Positions 1 to 8,614 of a DNA stretch of 64,000 nucleotides are shown one piece after another; position 1 is the stretch's first letter; each line of letters starts with the position of its first letter. The DNA is taken from NCBI RefSeq assembly GCF_009735685.1, contig NZ_WHPN01000293.1, positions 1-64,000 on the forward strand, in the 5' to 3' direction. Origin of the DNA: Streptomyces lycii (GTDB taxonomy: Bacteria > Actinomycetota > Actinomycetes > Streptomycetales > Streptomycetaceae). A program made the position numbers and the translations under genes. Under the pieces are notes generated by a model. It had not been told where the DNA came from. It did not search any database and saw only the letters and a program-made list of their open reading frames with translations.

Positions 1-1466
1 TGGGGTGGCGGGTGGCCTGGGTGGTGGGTGGCCTGGGTGGTCGGTGGCCTGGGTGGTCGGTGAGGCCGGCGGCTGTTGCGGGGGCGCGGCGGTGGGCCGG
101 TTCGCTCTGGGTCTGCGCCCGGCCCGGGATGCGTGTACGTCCTCGGCCCGCGTCGGCATCGTTCTCCGCGGGCGATCGCCGGCCGGTGTCGGGGCCGTCG
201 GTCATGCGGAGCGGGCGCGTCCTCGACGACGTGCTCGGCATGGCCACGGGGTGGCGCGACCGTGCCCGGAGCCCGGGCCGGGCCGGGCCGGGCCGGGCCG
301 GGCTACGGCATGGTGCGTGGCGCGTTCGTTCAGGCCGTGCCGCCCGGGCACGGCAGTTTCCCGCGTTCTCGGGGGTTCCCCGGCGTTCCCGGGCAGTCCC
401 CCGCGCTCCCGGGCAGTCCCGCCTTCCCCGGTATCCCGCGTTATGGGGCATCCCGCGTTCCGGGCTGCCAGGTGTTCTGCCCCGGCAGGGACTCGTCCGT
501 CGTCCCGTCGCCGGCCATGGTTGCGGCGCTGGGCGTCACACCGGGGTCGGCGCACAAGCCGCAGGGCGCATGCCGACGCGGCGGGGAAAACCTTCGCAGT
601 ATCCGGCGTTCGGGCCGTGCGGGGTTTGCGGGAGCGGGCCGCAGACGGCGGGCGGGCCTCTGCGGCATCCGGCGTTCCGGCCGGGGGCTGTGGGCGGGGG
701 CGGGTGCGGGGTTGGGAGTGGGGTGAGGGGTGGGTTTGGGTGGGGCGGCGGGATGCGGGTTGAGGGTGGGTGCGCGTGTGATTGTCGTGCGGTGGCTGTG
801 GCGGGATTGCGGTTGCCGGGGGCGGTTGTGAGGGGGCGGTTGTGGGGCCGTGGCCGCGGGGCGGGGGCGTTGCGGGGGTGGTCCTGGCGGGCGGCGCGGC
901 GTTCAGTGCTGAGTCCGGTGGCGTCCTGGTCATCACGTGTGCGGTGCTGCGCCGGCCCGCCGCCGTGTCCGGCCATGGTCCCGGGGGGCCGCGCCGCGGC
1001 CGGCCGGGGTCCGGGCGGTCCGCCGGGCGCCGCGCTTCAGGGGTCGGGGGCTGCCGGGGCGGCAGGGGCCCGGCGTCTGAAGGCGCGGGTGGTTGCGGCG
1101 CTGCGCCGGCCCGTGCCGCCCGCAGGCACAGGCCGCCCCGGGCCTGCCCGCCGGGCCTCCTCCCCCGCCCGGCGGAAAAGGGCCGGAAGAGGGACGCGGA
1201 AGAGGGGTGTTCGGTGCTGCCGGGCGCTGCCGCCGCGCCCCCCTGCGGGGCCGGGCGGTGCCCTACGGGCGGGGCCGTCCGCCCGTAGGGCACCGCGGCG
1301 GGCAGCGGCCCGACCCCCGTAGGCGGCAGGCCACGCGCGGGCGCGAAAGAGACCGCGCGGCGCAGGGAGACCGACAGAGACGGGGAGAGCGGGCGGAGCA
1401 CGGGCCGGGCCGCCGCACGAGGCGGCGCTTGCGGGCGGGCCGTCGGCCGGCCCGGGGGCTCCGGCG
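1..1466. other. GC-rich low-complexity stretch without a credible gene
   Basis: No recognisable protein appears in any frame; the long open frames on both strands are products of extreme GC content. The first 60 bases are short direct repeats of a GGTGGCCTGGGTGG unit. Around 270-300 there is a run of GGGCC units, and 355-480 carries degenerate copies of a CCCGGGCAGTCCC-like unit. A strong inverted repeat at 1256-1295 is listed separately. Confidence 0.6.
1256..1295. terminator. 17-bp perfect inverted repeat, possible terminator
   Basis: The arms CGGTGCCCTACGGGCGG (1256-1272) and its exact reverse complement (1279-1295) flank a 6-base loop. It lies about 170 bases beyond the 3' end of the minus-strand gene ending at 1467, so it could stop that transcript. 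There is no T-tract, and a protein-binding site is equally possible. Confidence 0.4.
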
Positions 1467-3011
1467 TCAGGTCCCGTGGCCCGCAGCGGGCGCGGGAAGG
1501 TGCTCCAGGCCCAGTTCGCGCAGGATCCGGGCCAGGTCGGCGGGGGCCGCTGCCAGACGCACCAAGGTTCCCGCGTCGTCGAGTTCAGCGACGTGCCAAC
1601 TTCTGCGGACGTTCTCCTCGCCCCGGGCGCGCCGCACGTTCACCGCGGTGAGCCGCTCCACCGGGATGCGTCTGGCCGCGGTGCGCCCGGGGCCGGCGTG
1701 GGGTACCACCGCGGGAGGACCGTCGCCCAGGACGACGTGGGTGCCGAAGAAGTACGGGTTGTAGTCGGTCTGGTCCAGGAAACGGGCGGCCAAAAACGTC
1801 TCCCCGCACACCGGCGGCACCGGGACCCTTCCCCCCTCCCCCGGGCTACGGACCCGTGTGGCGCGCCAGGCGAGGGCGGACAGGACCAGGGTGAGGAGCA
1901 GGCCCGCCGCCCACCAGGCGGCCGGCGCGCGGGAGGAGAACAGGGTGGTCGGGTGGAGGTAGCACAGCGGCAGCAGCCACGCGGCGGTGGCCAGGAGCAC
2001 GCCCGCGAACGGCAGGGCCGAGGGGAGCACTTCGTCCCCGGCCAGCCGGCGCCCGCGCCGGCGCACCAGGAGCAGGGCGCCCGGGTATCCCGCGCCCAGG
2101 GCCAGCCCGGCCGCGATGACGGCCACGTCACCGGGAGGCGTCATGTGCTCGCGCCACAGATGCCCGTCCCCCGCGACCTCCCTGACCTCCCCCCGCCACA
2201 CGGTCACCTCGACCCGGTGGCCGGCCGTGAACCCCTGGGCGCCTTCGTAGGAGACCTGGACCCGCCGCACCGGCCGGCTGCCGGTGAAGTACAGCCAGCT
2301 GGCCCGCTTCCCGCCGTGCGGGTCGCTCCGCGCGATGACCGCCGGCACGGTGGTCAGACACCCGCCCCGCGCCGCGGCGGGCACCCCCTGGGCACACGGC
2401 ACCGCCGCCTCCCACGCCCGCCGCTGCGCGTCGGTGCCCGGCACGAACGACGCGGCCAGACCCGCACCCGCGAGCAGCAGCACGAACAACGCCAGCAGCA
2501 GGCGCCGGCCCCGCCCGGCGGTGCGATAGGACACCACCGGCAGATGCGCCGATCGCGGCGTGCCGTACCGGCGGTGCAGCGCCCGCAGCTGTTCCACCTG
2601 CCTGTCGAACGCCGGGTCGTCCTCCCGGGCACTCTGCGGCAGCGGCAGGTGCACCGTGCCCCCGCCGCGCAACACCACATCCAGACGGCGCACATGACCG
2701 TGACGCACCCGCTGCAGACGCACCTGCAGATCCGCCACCTCACTCCACGGCACACTACGGCGGCGCAGCATCCGCGCGTGGACCCCGACCGCGTCGGCAC
2801 GCACCCGGGCCGCCACCCACGGCAGCAGCAGCAGACCCAGCCCGATCACGCAGAAACCAGCGGCCAGCCACACCACGAACCACCCGCCCCGTTCCATGGG
2901 CAACAACCCGGCCGGCACCGCCCAGACACCCGTCACGACACCGAACACAGCGAAAAACCGGCCCGGACGGCTGGTGAACGGACGACAGGTCATCTCGGGC
3001 GCTTCACTCAT
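1467..3011 (-). CDS. Multi-pass membrane protein of unknown function
   Basis: A 514-residue protein with hydrophobic segments near residues 20-40, 45-65, 170-190, 300-320, 335-355 and 365-385. The soluble stretch after the second segment, with a basic WSEV region and alternating strands, resembles the PH-like or DUF3592-like domains of actinobacterial membrane proteins, but I cannot name the family. The C-terminal 100 residues are soluble and end in a leucine- and proline-rich tail. It stands alone, with low-complexity DNA on both sides. The ATG start is followed by good coding periodicity. The function is unknown. Confidence 0.7.
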   Translation of the reverse strand: MSEAPEMTCRPFTSRPGRFFAVFGVVTGVWAVPAGLLPMERGGWFVVWLAAGFCVIGLGLLLLPWVAARVRADAVGVHARMLRRRSVPWSEVADLQVRLQRVRHGHVRRLDVVLRGGGTVHLPLPQSAREDDPAFDRQVEQLRALHRRYGTPRSAHLPVVSYRTAGRGRRLLLALFVLLLAGAGLAASFVPGTDAQRRAWEAAVPCAQGVPAAARGGCLTTVPAVIARSDPHGGKRASWLYFTGSRPVRRVQVSYEGAQGFTAGHRVEVTVWRGEVREVAGDGHLWREHMTPPGDVAVIAAGLALGAGYPGALLLVRRRGRRLAGDEVLPSALPFAGVLLATAAWLLPLCYLHPTTLFSSRAPAAWWAAGLLLTLVLSALAWRATRVRSPGEGGRVPVPPVCGETFLAARFLDQTDYNPYFFGTHVVLGDGPPAVVPHAGPGRTAARRIPVERLTAVNVRRARGEENVRRSWHVAELDDAGTLVRLAAAPADLARILRELGLEHLPAPAAGHGT

Positions 3012-3650
3012 GGAAACGATCCTGACACCGGGCCGCCACCGGAACAGGTACGCGCTACAGCAGCATCCAGGACACGGTCATTGCCGTGAAACGGAAAACA
3101 ACCCCCCACCCACCAAGCCCAAAACAAGGCAAGGACTGCCATGAACCACCACCCGCACGAACACCCGCCCGGATACCGTCCAGCCCCGGGCACACGAAAC
3201 CAACGAACCCCGAAGCGCGCCAGGAGAGCTGGACACCCGCAGGACACCGGAAACCGCCACGGGGACGGAGGACGGAGGACGGAGGACGCGTAGCGGACGA
3301 CGGAGGGAAACGGCGACCGGAGACCGGAGACCGGAGACGCGTAGCGAGCAGCCCGGCGGCGGAGGACGCGCAGCGGACAACGAATGGCGACGGAGACCGA
3401 CGAGGGCAGCGAGCGACGGGGCACGGCGAGCGACGGGCGGCGAGCGACGGGCACCGGGGACCCGGAGGACAGGCAGGGGGCCGGAGACCGGAGACCGGAG
3501 GCCGCCGGGGAGCGGAGACCGCCGGGAGGCGGCGCCCCCCCAGAGGCGGCCACCCCGCAGGGGCGGAGACCACCCGGAAGGGGGCGGAGACCGGAAGCCG
3601 GAAGACGGGCGGGAGCCCGGGAAGCGCCGAAGGCAGAAGACCGGAGGACA

Positions 3651-3700
3651 CCGGGCACCAGGCCCCGGGACCAGAGAGGGCGGAGGACGCGTGGCGGACA
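3651..3700 (+). repeat. 50-bp perfect direct repeat, copy 1
   Basis: Bases 3651-3700 are identical to 3834-3883, 183 bases downstream. The unit begins CCGGGCACCAGGCCCCGGGA and ends GGACGCGTGGCGGACA. It sits inside the heptamer-repeat block and points to recent duplication there. Confidence 0.85.
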
Positions 3701-3833
3701 CCGGACGGCGGGCGGCAGACGGCAGATGGTGGAGGACGGGGCCGGAGGACACAGGACGCCGGAGACCGAGGAACGGGCAGCGGACACCGGAGGACACCGG
3801 AGGACGCCGGGGAAAGCCGACGGCGAAGGGCGC

Positions 3834-3883
3834 CCGGGCACCAGGCCCCGGGACCAGAGAGGGCGGAGGACGCGTGGCGGACA
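3834..3883 (+). repeat. 50-bp perfect direct repeat, copy 2
   Basis: Second copy of the unit at 3651-3700, identical over all 50 bases. The sequences diverge on both sides of the unit. Confidence 0.85.
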
Positions 3884-4156
3884 GCCGGCGCCGGTTCCCA
3901 CTCCGGCCCTCAACGATGAACCACGACCACACATCCGCCGGCCCGATGACTCCTCACCACCCGGGGACGCCCCCTTCCCGGCCTACGCCCCCGGCCCTCC
4001 CCCACGTACCGTTCACAACCAGCCCACCCCCCGGCCCACCAACCCGAAAAACCGCCCACCCCCCGGGGGCGCAGCAGCCGGTACTGCACCTGCGGCTTCC
4101 AAAACTCGCCGGTCTCCGCGCCGGAACCCGTTCGTGCGGGCCCACGGGAAGGGCCC

Positions 4157-4463
4157 ATGCTGCAGCAGGTCGCCGAGAGTGTACTGATCCACCAGAGTGA
4201 GTTGCTCGAGAACAACACCGTTGTCGTGCACGGCAGGGACGGCGTGCTACTCGTAGACGTCGGGATCACCGGCGCCGAAATGACCTGCCTGGCGAACGAC
4301 CTACGTGAGCTGGGCCAGCCCGTGGTGGCAGGCTTCTCCACGCATCCAGATTGGGATCACCTGCTCTGGCATGCCGAACTCGGCCAAGCACCTCGTTACG
4401 GAACAGCCCGCTGCGCAGCCTTCATGCAGGACGTGTTGTCGAACGCCGACTGGAAGGCCGGCG
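4157..4463 (+). pseudogene. MBL-fold metallo-hydrolase, 3' part lost
   Basis: About 100 residues of a metallo-beta-lactamase-fold hydrolase survive: the strand pair TVVVHGRDGVLLVDVG followed by the metal-binding segment STHPDWDH (residues 61-68). That segment fits the HxHxDH box except that Asp replaces the second His, which I recall from actinobacterial relatives. After about residue 102 the frame runs into the antisense strand of an IS481-type transposase, so the open frame to 4645 is chimeric at its end. A working MBL protein would need at least 100 more residues. The gene is probably dead. Confidence 0.65.
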
Positions 4464-4720
4464 TCGCCGAGAGCCTGCCGCCGTCGCAGCCACTTGTGGC
4501 CGGTAGCGCGAGAGATACCCATCTCAGCAGCTACATGGGCCACGGGACGCCCCCGACGGACACGTTCGACCAACAGCCGCCTGCCGTGAACGGTCAGCCG
4601 GGCATTACGGTGGGACACGAAGACCTCCCTGCAGTGCAGTCCTAGACAGCTCCACCACAGCGGAGGTCTTCGCCATTCATCAAGCCCCCAGTGTCAACAA
4701 CGCTCGTGACCAATACATCT
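4453..4720 (-). mobile_element. IS481-family remnant, transposase 5' end only
   Basis: The minus-strand frame starting at 4618 begins MSHRNARLTVHGRRLL and continues through the helix-turn-helix GRPVAHVAAEMGISRAT, the typical N-terminus of Streptomyces IS481 transposases. Similarity stops after about 55 residues, and the DDE catalytic domain is absent. The leader contains an inverted repeat GAAGACCTCC (4619-4628) / GGAGGTCTTC (4662-4671) and a TTGTTGACA motif near 4692-4700. Its inner edge cuts the MBL-fold gene and its outer edge abuts the IS5-family element at 4722. Confidence 0.7.
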
Positions 4721-4721
4721 A

Positions 4722-5611
4722 GGGGGTGTCCGTAAAGTCGGTTGGTCGTCAGCCCGTTCGTGGTGCGCCGTCATGGAGTGACTGATCGAGCCTGGGGCGT
4801 GATCGGACCGTTGCTGGCTCCGCCTCGGACGGGTCGTCCAGTGCGGGACCGGCGCCAGGTTCTCGACGGGATCCTGTGGAAGCTGTCCACGGGTGCCGCC
4901 TGGCGGGACCTGCCGGAACGGTACAGGCCGTGGAAGACGGTCTGCGAACGGATCCGCCGCTGGTTGGCGGACGGAACCTGGGACCGGCTCCTGGCCCATG
5001 TCCAGCAGCACTCCGACGCGGTCGGCGAGGTCGACTGGTCGATCGTGTGCGTCGACTCGACGATCGTGCGTGCCCACCAGCACGCGGCCGGGGCCCGAAA
5101 AAGGGGGGCCTGGACCGGCGAAGCCCTCGGCCGGTTCCGCGGCGGGCTGAGCACGAAGATCCACCTCGCCCGCGACGGGCAGGGCCGACCGCTCGCGTTC
5201 ACCATCACGGGCGGAAACGTCAACGACTGCACGCAGTTCGAGCCGGTCATGGCCCGCATCGCCATCAAGCGGAGCGGGCCCAAACGGCCTCGCACCCGGC
5301 CTGACCGGGTGGCCGGCGACAAGGGCTGCTCCTCCCGCACGATCCGGGCCTACCTGCGCAGACGCGGCATCGCGTGCACCATTCCCGAACGCATCGACCA
5401 GATCAGCGGACGCCGACGACGCGGCGAGACACTCTGCCACCTCGACCGCACCGTCTACCGCCGCCGCAACGTCGTCGAACGCTGCTTCAACCGGCTCAAG
5501 CAGCACAAAGCTCTCGCCACCCGCTACGACAAACGAGCCCGCCACTACAAAGCCCTGGCCACCCTCGCCTGCCTACGACTCTGGCTCCCCACCGACATGG
5601 CGGACACGCCC
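4722..5611 (+). mobile_element. IS5-family insertion sequence, apparently complete
   Basis: Terminal inverted repeats lie at 4722-4744 (GGGGGTGTCCGTAAAGTC...) and 5589-5611; on the complement the right end reads GGGCGTGTCCGCCATGTC..., an 18 of 23 match. The element is about 890 bp and carries one transposase gene whose 3' end runs through the right repeat. No clear target duplication is visible, so one flank may have changed after insertion. It landed between the IS481 remnant and the 3' end of the LLM oxidoreductase gene. Confidence 0.75.
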
Positions 5612-5623
5612 TCGAACGGCTGA
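4742..5623 (+). CDS. IS5-family transposase
   Basis: A DDE transposase of up to 293 residues. The first Asp is in CVDSTIVRAH, the second in VAGDKGCSS, and the Glu in ERCFNRLKQHKALATRYDK. The N-terminus (GVIGPLLAPPRTGRPVRDRR, then DGILWKLSTGAAWRDLP) is typical of the IS427/ISL2-type group. The frame opens at a TTG at 4742; in-frame GTG codons at 4760, 4763 and 4778 are more likely starts. No frameshift is seen, so it may be active. Its stop lies 12 bases beyond the right inverted repeat. Confidence 0.85.
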   Translation: MVVSPFVVRRHGVTDRAWGVIGPLLAPPRTGRPVRDRRQVLDGILWKLSTGAAWRDLPERYRPWKTVCERIRRWLADGTWDRLLAHVQQHSDAVGEVDWSIVCVDSTIVRAHQHAAGARKRGAWTGEALGRFRGGLSTKIHLARDGQGRPLAFTITGGNVNDCTQFEPVMARIAIKRSGPKRPRTRPDRVAGDKGCSSRTIRAYLRRRGIACTIPERIDQISGRRRRGETLCHLDRTVYRRRNVVERCFNRLKQHKALATRYDKRARHYKALATLACLRLWLPTDMADTPSNG

Positions 5624-6487
5624 TCAGACCACCGGCGGCCCTGCCTCGATACGGTGCAGTACTGGAGGCAGGCGGTCCAGGTCGGGGCCGGTCTGGACCT
5701 GCCGCTCGTCCCACCAGGTGGCGCCGGCGTCGTGCAGCGGACCGATCACGTCCCTGGCCTTGGCCACGTCCGAGGGCGTGGCACCGCCGAGCACGAACTC
5801 GAAGGGGCGCTCGGCTCCAGTCGCACGTTGCTTGCGCACAAAGCCGACCAGATCCCGCACCTCGGCCACATCCGGCACATGACCATGCCTGGCCGTCTCG
5901 AAGAGCGGCACCGCGCCGTCCCACCGCGCTGCCCGCCGCATGGGCGGACGACGCGGCCAGAACCCCCCGATCCACACCGGTGGACCGGGCCGCTGCACAG
6001 TGGCGGGCAGCAGTGCCACGTCTTGGACCTCGTAGTGTCGGCCGTTGTGGTCCACCGGCTCGCCGGACCAGAAGCGACTCAACAGCTCCAGTCCCTCATC
6101 CAGCCGCTCGGCGAGGAGACGTGGCTCGGCAGCGTCGCCGAAGCTGCGGTATTCATCCTCAATCGGCCCGCCCAGACCCGCTGCAAAGATCACCCGGCCG
6201 CCGCTGAGGTGGTCCAGGGTGGCCACCTGACGAGCGAGCTGCTGCGGACGATAACGGGGGACCGGCGTCAGCAGGGTGCCCAGCCGGATCCGGGAGGTCG
6301 CCAGCGCGGCCGCGGTCAACAGCATCCAAGGGTCTCCGAAGGGACGCCCCTGATGTTGTCGATGCAGTACATGGTCCCAGACGAAGAGCCCGTCCCAGCC
6401 AGCCTGTTCCGCCGCAGCCGCCACGGTCGCCACGTTACGAGGGTCCGCAAAGTCACCGAAGTTGGGGATGTTGATGGAGAAGCGCAT
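5624..6487 (-). CDS. LLM class flavin-dependent oxidoreductase
   Basis: A 287-residue luciferase-like monooxygenase with the family opening MRFSINIPNFGDFADPRNVA, then WDGLFVWDHV, PWMLLTAAALATSRIRLGTL and LDHLSGGRVIFAAGLGG. Members use FMNH2 or F420H2 as a soluble cofactor; the substrate cannot be read from sequence. The length is normal. The ATG start precedes the expected first beta strand. The IS5-family element ends 12 bases past its stop, so the gene only just escaped disruption. Upstream (6488-6720) are a short tandem repeat and an esterase fragment. Confidence 0.85.
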   Translation of the reverse strand: MRFSINIPNFGDFADPRNVATVAAAAEQAGWDGLFVWDHVLHRQHQGRPFGDPWMLLTAAALATSRIRLGTLLTPVPRYRPQQLARQVATLDHLSGGRVIFAAGLGGPIEDEYRSFGDAAEPRLLAERLDEGLELLSRFWSGEPVDHNGRHYEVQDVALLPATVQRPGPPVWIGGFWPRRPPMRRAARWDGAVPLFETARHGHVPDVAEVRDLVGFVRKQRATGAERPFEFVLGGATPSDVAKARDVIGPLHDAGATWWDERQVQTGPDLDRLPPVLHRIEAGPPVV

Positions 6488-6560
6488 CCCAGCAGGATGC
6501 GCAGCCAGCCGCGAAGGAGCAATCAGATTCCTAGCCAGACGGCTTCACGGCAGGCCGCTA

Positions 6561-6603
6561 CCTGGGGAATTACGTGACCACACCCCTGGGGAATTACGAG
6601 ACC
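6561..6603 (+). repeat. 24-bp-period tandem repeat
   Basis: CCTGGGGAATTACGTGACC (6561-6579) recurs as CCTGGGGAATTACGAGACC at 6585-6603 with a single mismatch. It lies between the LLM gene and the esterase fragment. Confidence 0.7.
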
Positions 6604-6615
6604 GTCGACACACCT

Positions 6616-6714
6616 GCCCCGTAGTCGTACTCCAGCAGTCGTCGCAGCTCGTACAGATGAAAGGTCTCCCATGCGGGTGGGCCCGCAGTGCCTTCGTTGC
6701 ACCAGTTGCTGTAA
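6616..6714 (-). pseudogene. 99-bp fragment of an Ag85-type esterase gene
   Basis: This stretch matches 46925-47023 of the intact secreted esterase gene at 95 of 99 bases, in the same orientation. It encodes the part with GTAGPPAWETFHLYELRRLL. Neither neighbour of this copy resembles the rest of the esterase gene. It is a gene scrap, cut off on the right next to the IS630 element. Confidence 0.85.
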
Positions 6715-6723
6715 GAGTTCCTA

Positions 6724-7888
6724 CTGAGGTTGAACTCGTGGAGTCGTAGAGGCTGACGGTTCGTCGCCTCTGCGGTATCACCGAGGCATGCGGTATCCAC
6801 AAGGGGGCGGGCTGACCGCCGAGCGACAGATGTTCCGCGAGGAGTTACGGCTGTAGGCGGCCGAGTGGTTCGCCCAGGGCGAGGCGAACTCGGTGATCGC
6901 CAGGGACCTGCGGGTCAGCGTCCGCTCCGTGCAGCGATGGCGGCAGACGTGGGACGAGGACGGCCCGCGGGCTCTGCGGTCACAGGGGCCGGCGTCGCTG
7001 CCGAGACTGAACGAGAAGCAGTTCGCCCAGCTGGAGGCCGGGCTGGCCAAGGGGCCTGCCGCACACGGCTGGGAGGACCAGCGATGGACGCTCGCGCGGA
7101 TCAAGACGGTGATCGGACGGCGCTTCCATCTGACCTACACCATCCAGGGCGTGCGGAAACTGCTGGTACGCAACGGCTGGTCCTGCCAGATCCCGGCCCG
7201 ACGCGCCATGGAGCGGGACGACGACGCGGTGGCCGGCTGGGTCAAGGAGGTGTGGCCGTGCGCGGAAGACTCGCGGCGGCCCGTGGAGCCTGGCTCGTCT
7301 TCGAGGACGAAGCCGGATTCTCCATGACGCCGCCGCAGGCGAAGACTTGGTCACAGCGCGGTCGTACCCCGGTGGTGCGGGTACGGGGCCGTTCCCGCAG
7401 ACGCGTGTCCATTGCCGCGCTGACCTGCTACAAACCTGACCAGCAGACCCGGCTGATCTAACGGTGCCACGCCGGGACGACGGCCGCCGCGACGGACGCA
7501 AGAGCTTTTCCTGGCGCGACTACCGGGACCTGCTGATCGCCGCCCACCAACAGCTCAGGGGCCCGATCGTGCTCATCTGGGACAACCTCAACGTCCACAA
7601 AGCCGCCGACCTGCGAACGTTCGCCCAGGACCAGGACTGGCTGACCATCCACTACCCGCCGCCCTACGCACCCGACCTCAACCCCGTGGAAGGGATCTGG
7701 TCACTGCTGCGGCACGGCTGGCTCTCCAACGTCGCCTTCAGCACACCCGAACACCTCCTCCAGCGCATCCGCCGCGGCCTACGGCACATCCAATACCGCA
7801 GCGACCTCATAGACGGCTGCCTCGCCGAGACCGGTCTGATCACCCGACCCACCTGAACAGCCATGCGACATCACGAGTTCAACCGCAG
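6724..7888 (+). mobile_element. IS630-family element with TA target duplication
   Basis: The left end CTGAGGTTGAACTCGTGGAG and the right end, whose complement reads CTGCGGTTGAACTCGTGATG, are imperfect inverted repeats. A TA dinucleotide flanks each side (6722-6723 and 7889-7890), the expected target duplication for IS630/mariner elements. The boundaries are therefore precise at 6724 and 7888. The transposase inside is broken, so the copy could only move if another copy supplied the enzyme. Confidence 0.85.
6788..7856 (+). pseudogene. IS630-family transposase, multiply disrupted
   Basis: The reading begins at ATG 6788 (MRYPQGGGLTAERQMFREEL). It hits a TAG at 6854-6856 where relatives have Gln, shifts frame near 7255-7290, and breaks again at about 7459 (TAA followed by a new frame). 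Across the three frames the whole protein is recognisable: helix-turn-helix DLRVSVRSVQRWRQTWDEDG, first Asp in WLVFEDEAGFS, second in VLIWDNLNVHKAADL, and Glu in DLNPVEGIW. At least three lesions make it non-functional. Confidence 0.85.
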
Positions 7889-7977
7889 TAGCCAGTGGTT
7901 GGTGATGGCGATGAGGTGCGTGGGCGATGGGCTCGAACGTCCACAGGGCGTCCATCGGGATCGCGAGCTGTCATCGT

Positions 7978-8246
7978 TCACTGCGTGGGCAGTGTCTCGA
8001 TCTGTCCGACCGGCCACCCGGCGCCCAGAATTTGTTTGCGGACCTCACATAGTTGCGCGTGTGTTCCCACGCGCAGCCCCCATCCGGCATTGCTGAGGGG
8101 ATCGAGATCAGTGGTGGGGGCGGTAGTGGTTTCGACGATCATCAGGTGGTCATCGCCGCCGACATCGATGACTGCGATCCGAGGATCCAAAGGGCGCCGC
8201 CAGGTCCCGTTGAAGATTGCCGCCGATCCCGTGGCTTGCGTCCCAT
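7978..8246 (-). pseudogene. Hypothetical protein, C-terminal fragment
   Basis: Around 80 residues, including DPRIAVIDVGGDDHLMIVET and ending GWPVGQIETLPTQ, have natural protein composition. The N-terminal half of the same open frame (beyond about 8246) looks like shadow sequence. I do not recognise the family. It lies just right of the IS630 element, among other truncated genes. Confidence 0.35.
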
Positions 8247-8329
8247 CACCGGCAACTCCGCCGGCAGGCACAGCCACTGTTCGCCCGTCAGATCCCCACG
8301 AGCCATCCGAAGATCGTTCCCCAGGTCGA

Positions 8330-8560
8330 GCGAGGCCGGCAGGCCCGCGAGCACTTCGAGGAGACCAGCCCCGTCGCCCCGGCGATCCCCGCAATCGACC
8401 GGTCGGTGGAGTTCCTGGACCTGGTCACCGCCTGCCACTCCTTCGTCGCGGCGGCCGGCCGCGTCGTCCCCGGGCTGCGCGACCGCCAGCTCGGCGAGGA
8501 CGAACGCACCATCGTCCACGAGAACGTCGCCCGCGTGAGGGGGGTGTTGACTGAACTAAG
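8330..8560 (+). pseudogene. Hypothetical protein fragment
   Basis: The plus frame holds about 70 residues with natural composition, including AIDRSVEFLDLVTACHSFVA and ERTIVHENVARVRGVL. It has no good start and runs into the leader of the recombinase gene at 8615. It resembles small Streptomyces conserved proteins, but I cannot name it. It is probably a truncated gene cut near 8545, which would place the left edge of the recombinase module there. Confidence 0.35.
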
Positions 8561-8614
8561 ACCCGAATTTCCGCAGGTCAGTGACCTATTGAAAAGGTCT
8601 GCGTCAGTTGGTGC

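Larger units (their letters stand above)
3240..3890. repeat. Purine-rich heptamer-repeat block
   Basis: The plus strand is built from runs of 7-base units such as GGAGGAC (around 3265-3290) and GGAGACC (around 3320-3340), repeated in degenerate form to about 3890. Open frames run through it on both strands, but their proteins are pure repeats rich in R/G/E or P/S/R and look like no family. The strand bias (purine-rich plus, pyrimidine-rich minus) is striking. The flanks 3012-3239 and 3891-4156 hold no recognisable gene. Confidence 0.6.

Noticed and set aside
12-1322. Several 150-430-residue frames at the left edge
   Set aside because: All three plus frames and the minus strand are open because of GC content; none has natural composition or a known motif.
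1-1466. Chromosome telomere
   Set aside because: Only one strong hairpin and short repeats are seen; Streptomyces telomeres carry a series of dense palindromes at the very end.
3240-3890. Possible CRISPR array
   Set aside because: The repeats are contiguous 7-base units without unique spacers, and no cas gene is present.
3008-3934. 308-residue and similar open frames over the heptamer array
   Set aside because: The proteins are only repeats of PS/R or GRE-type units with no fold signature; the array explains them.
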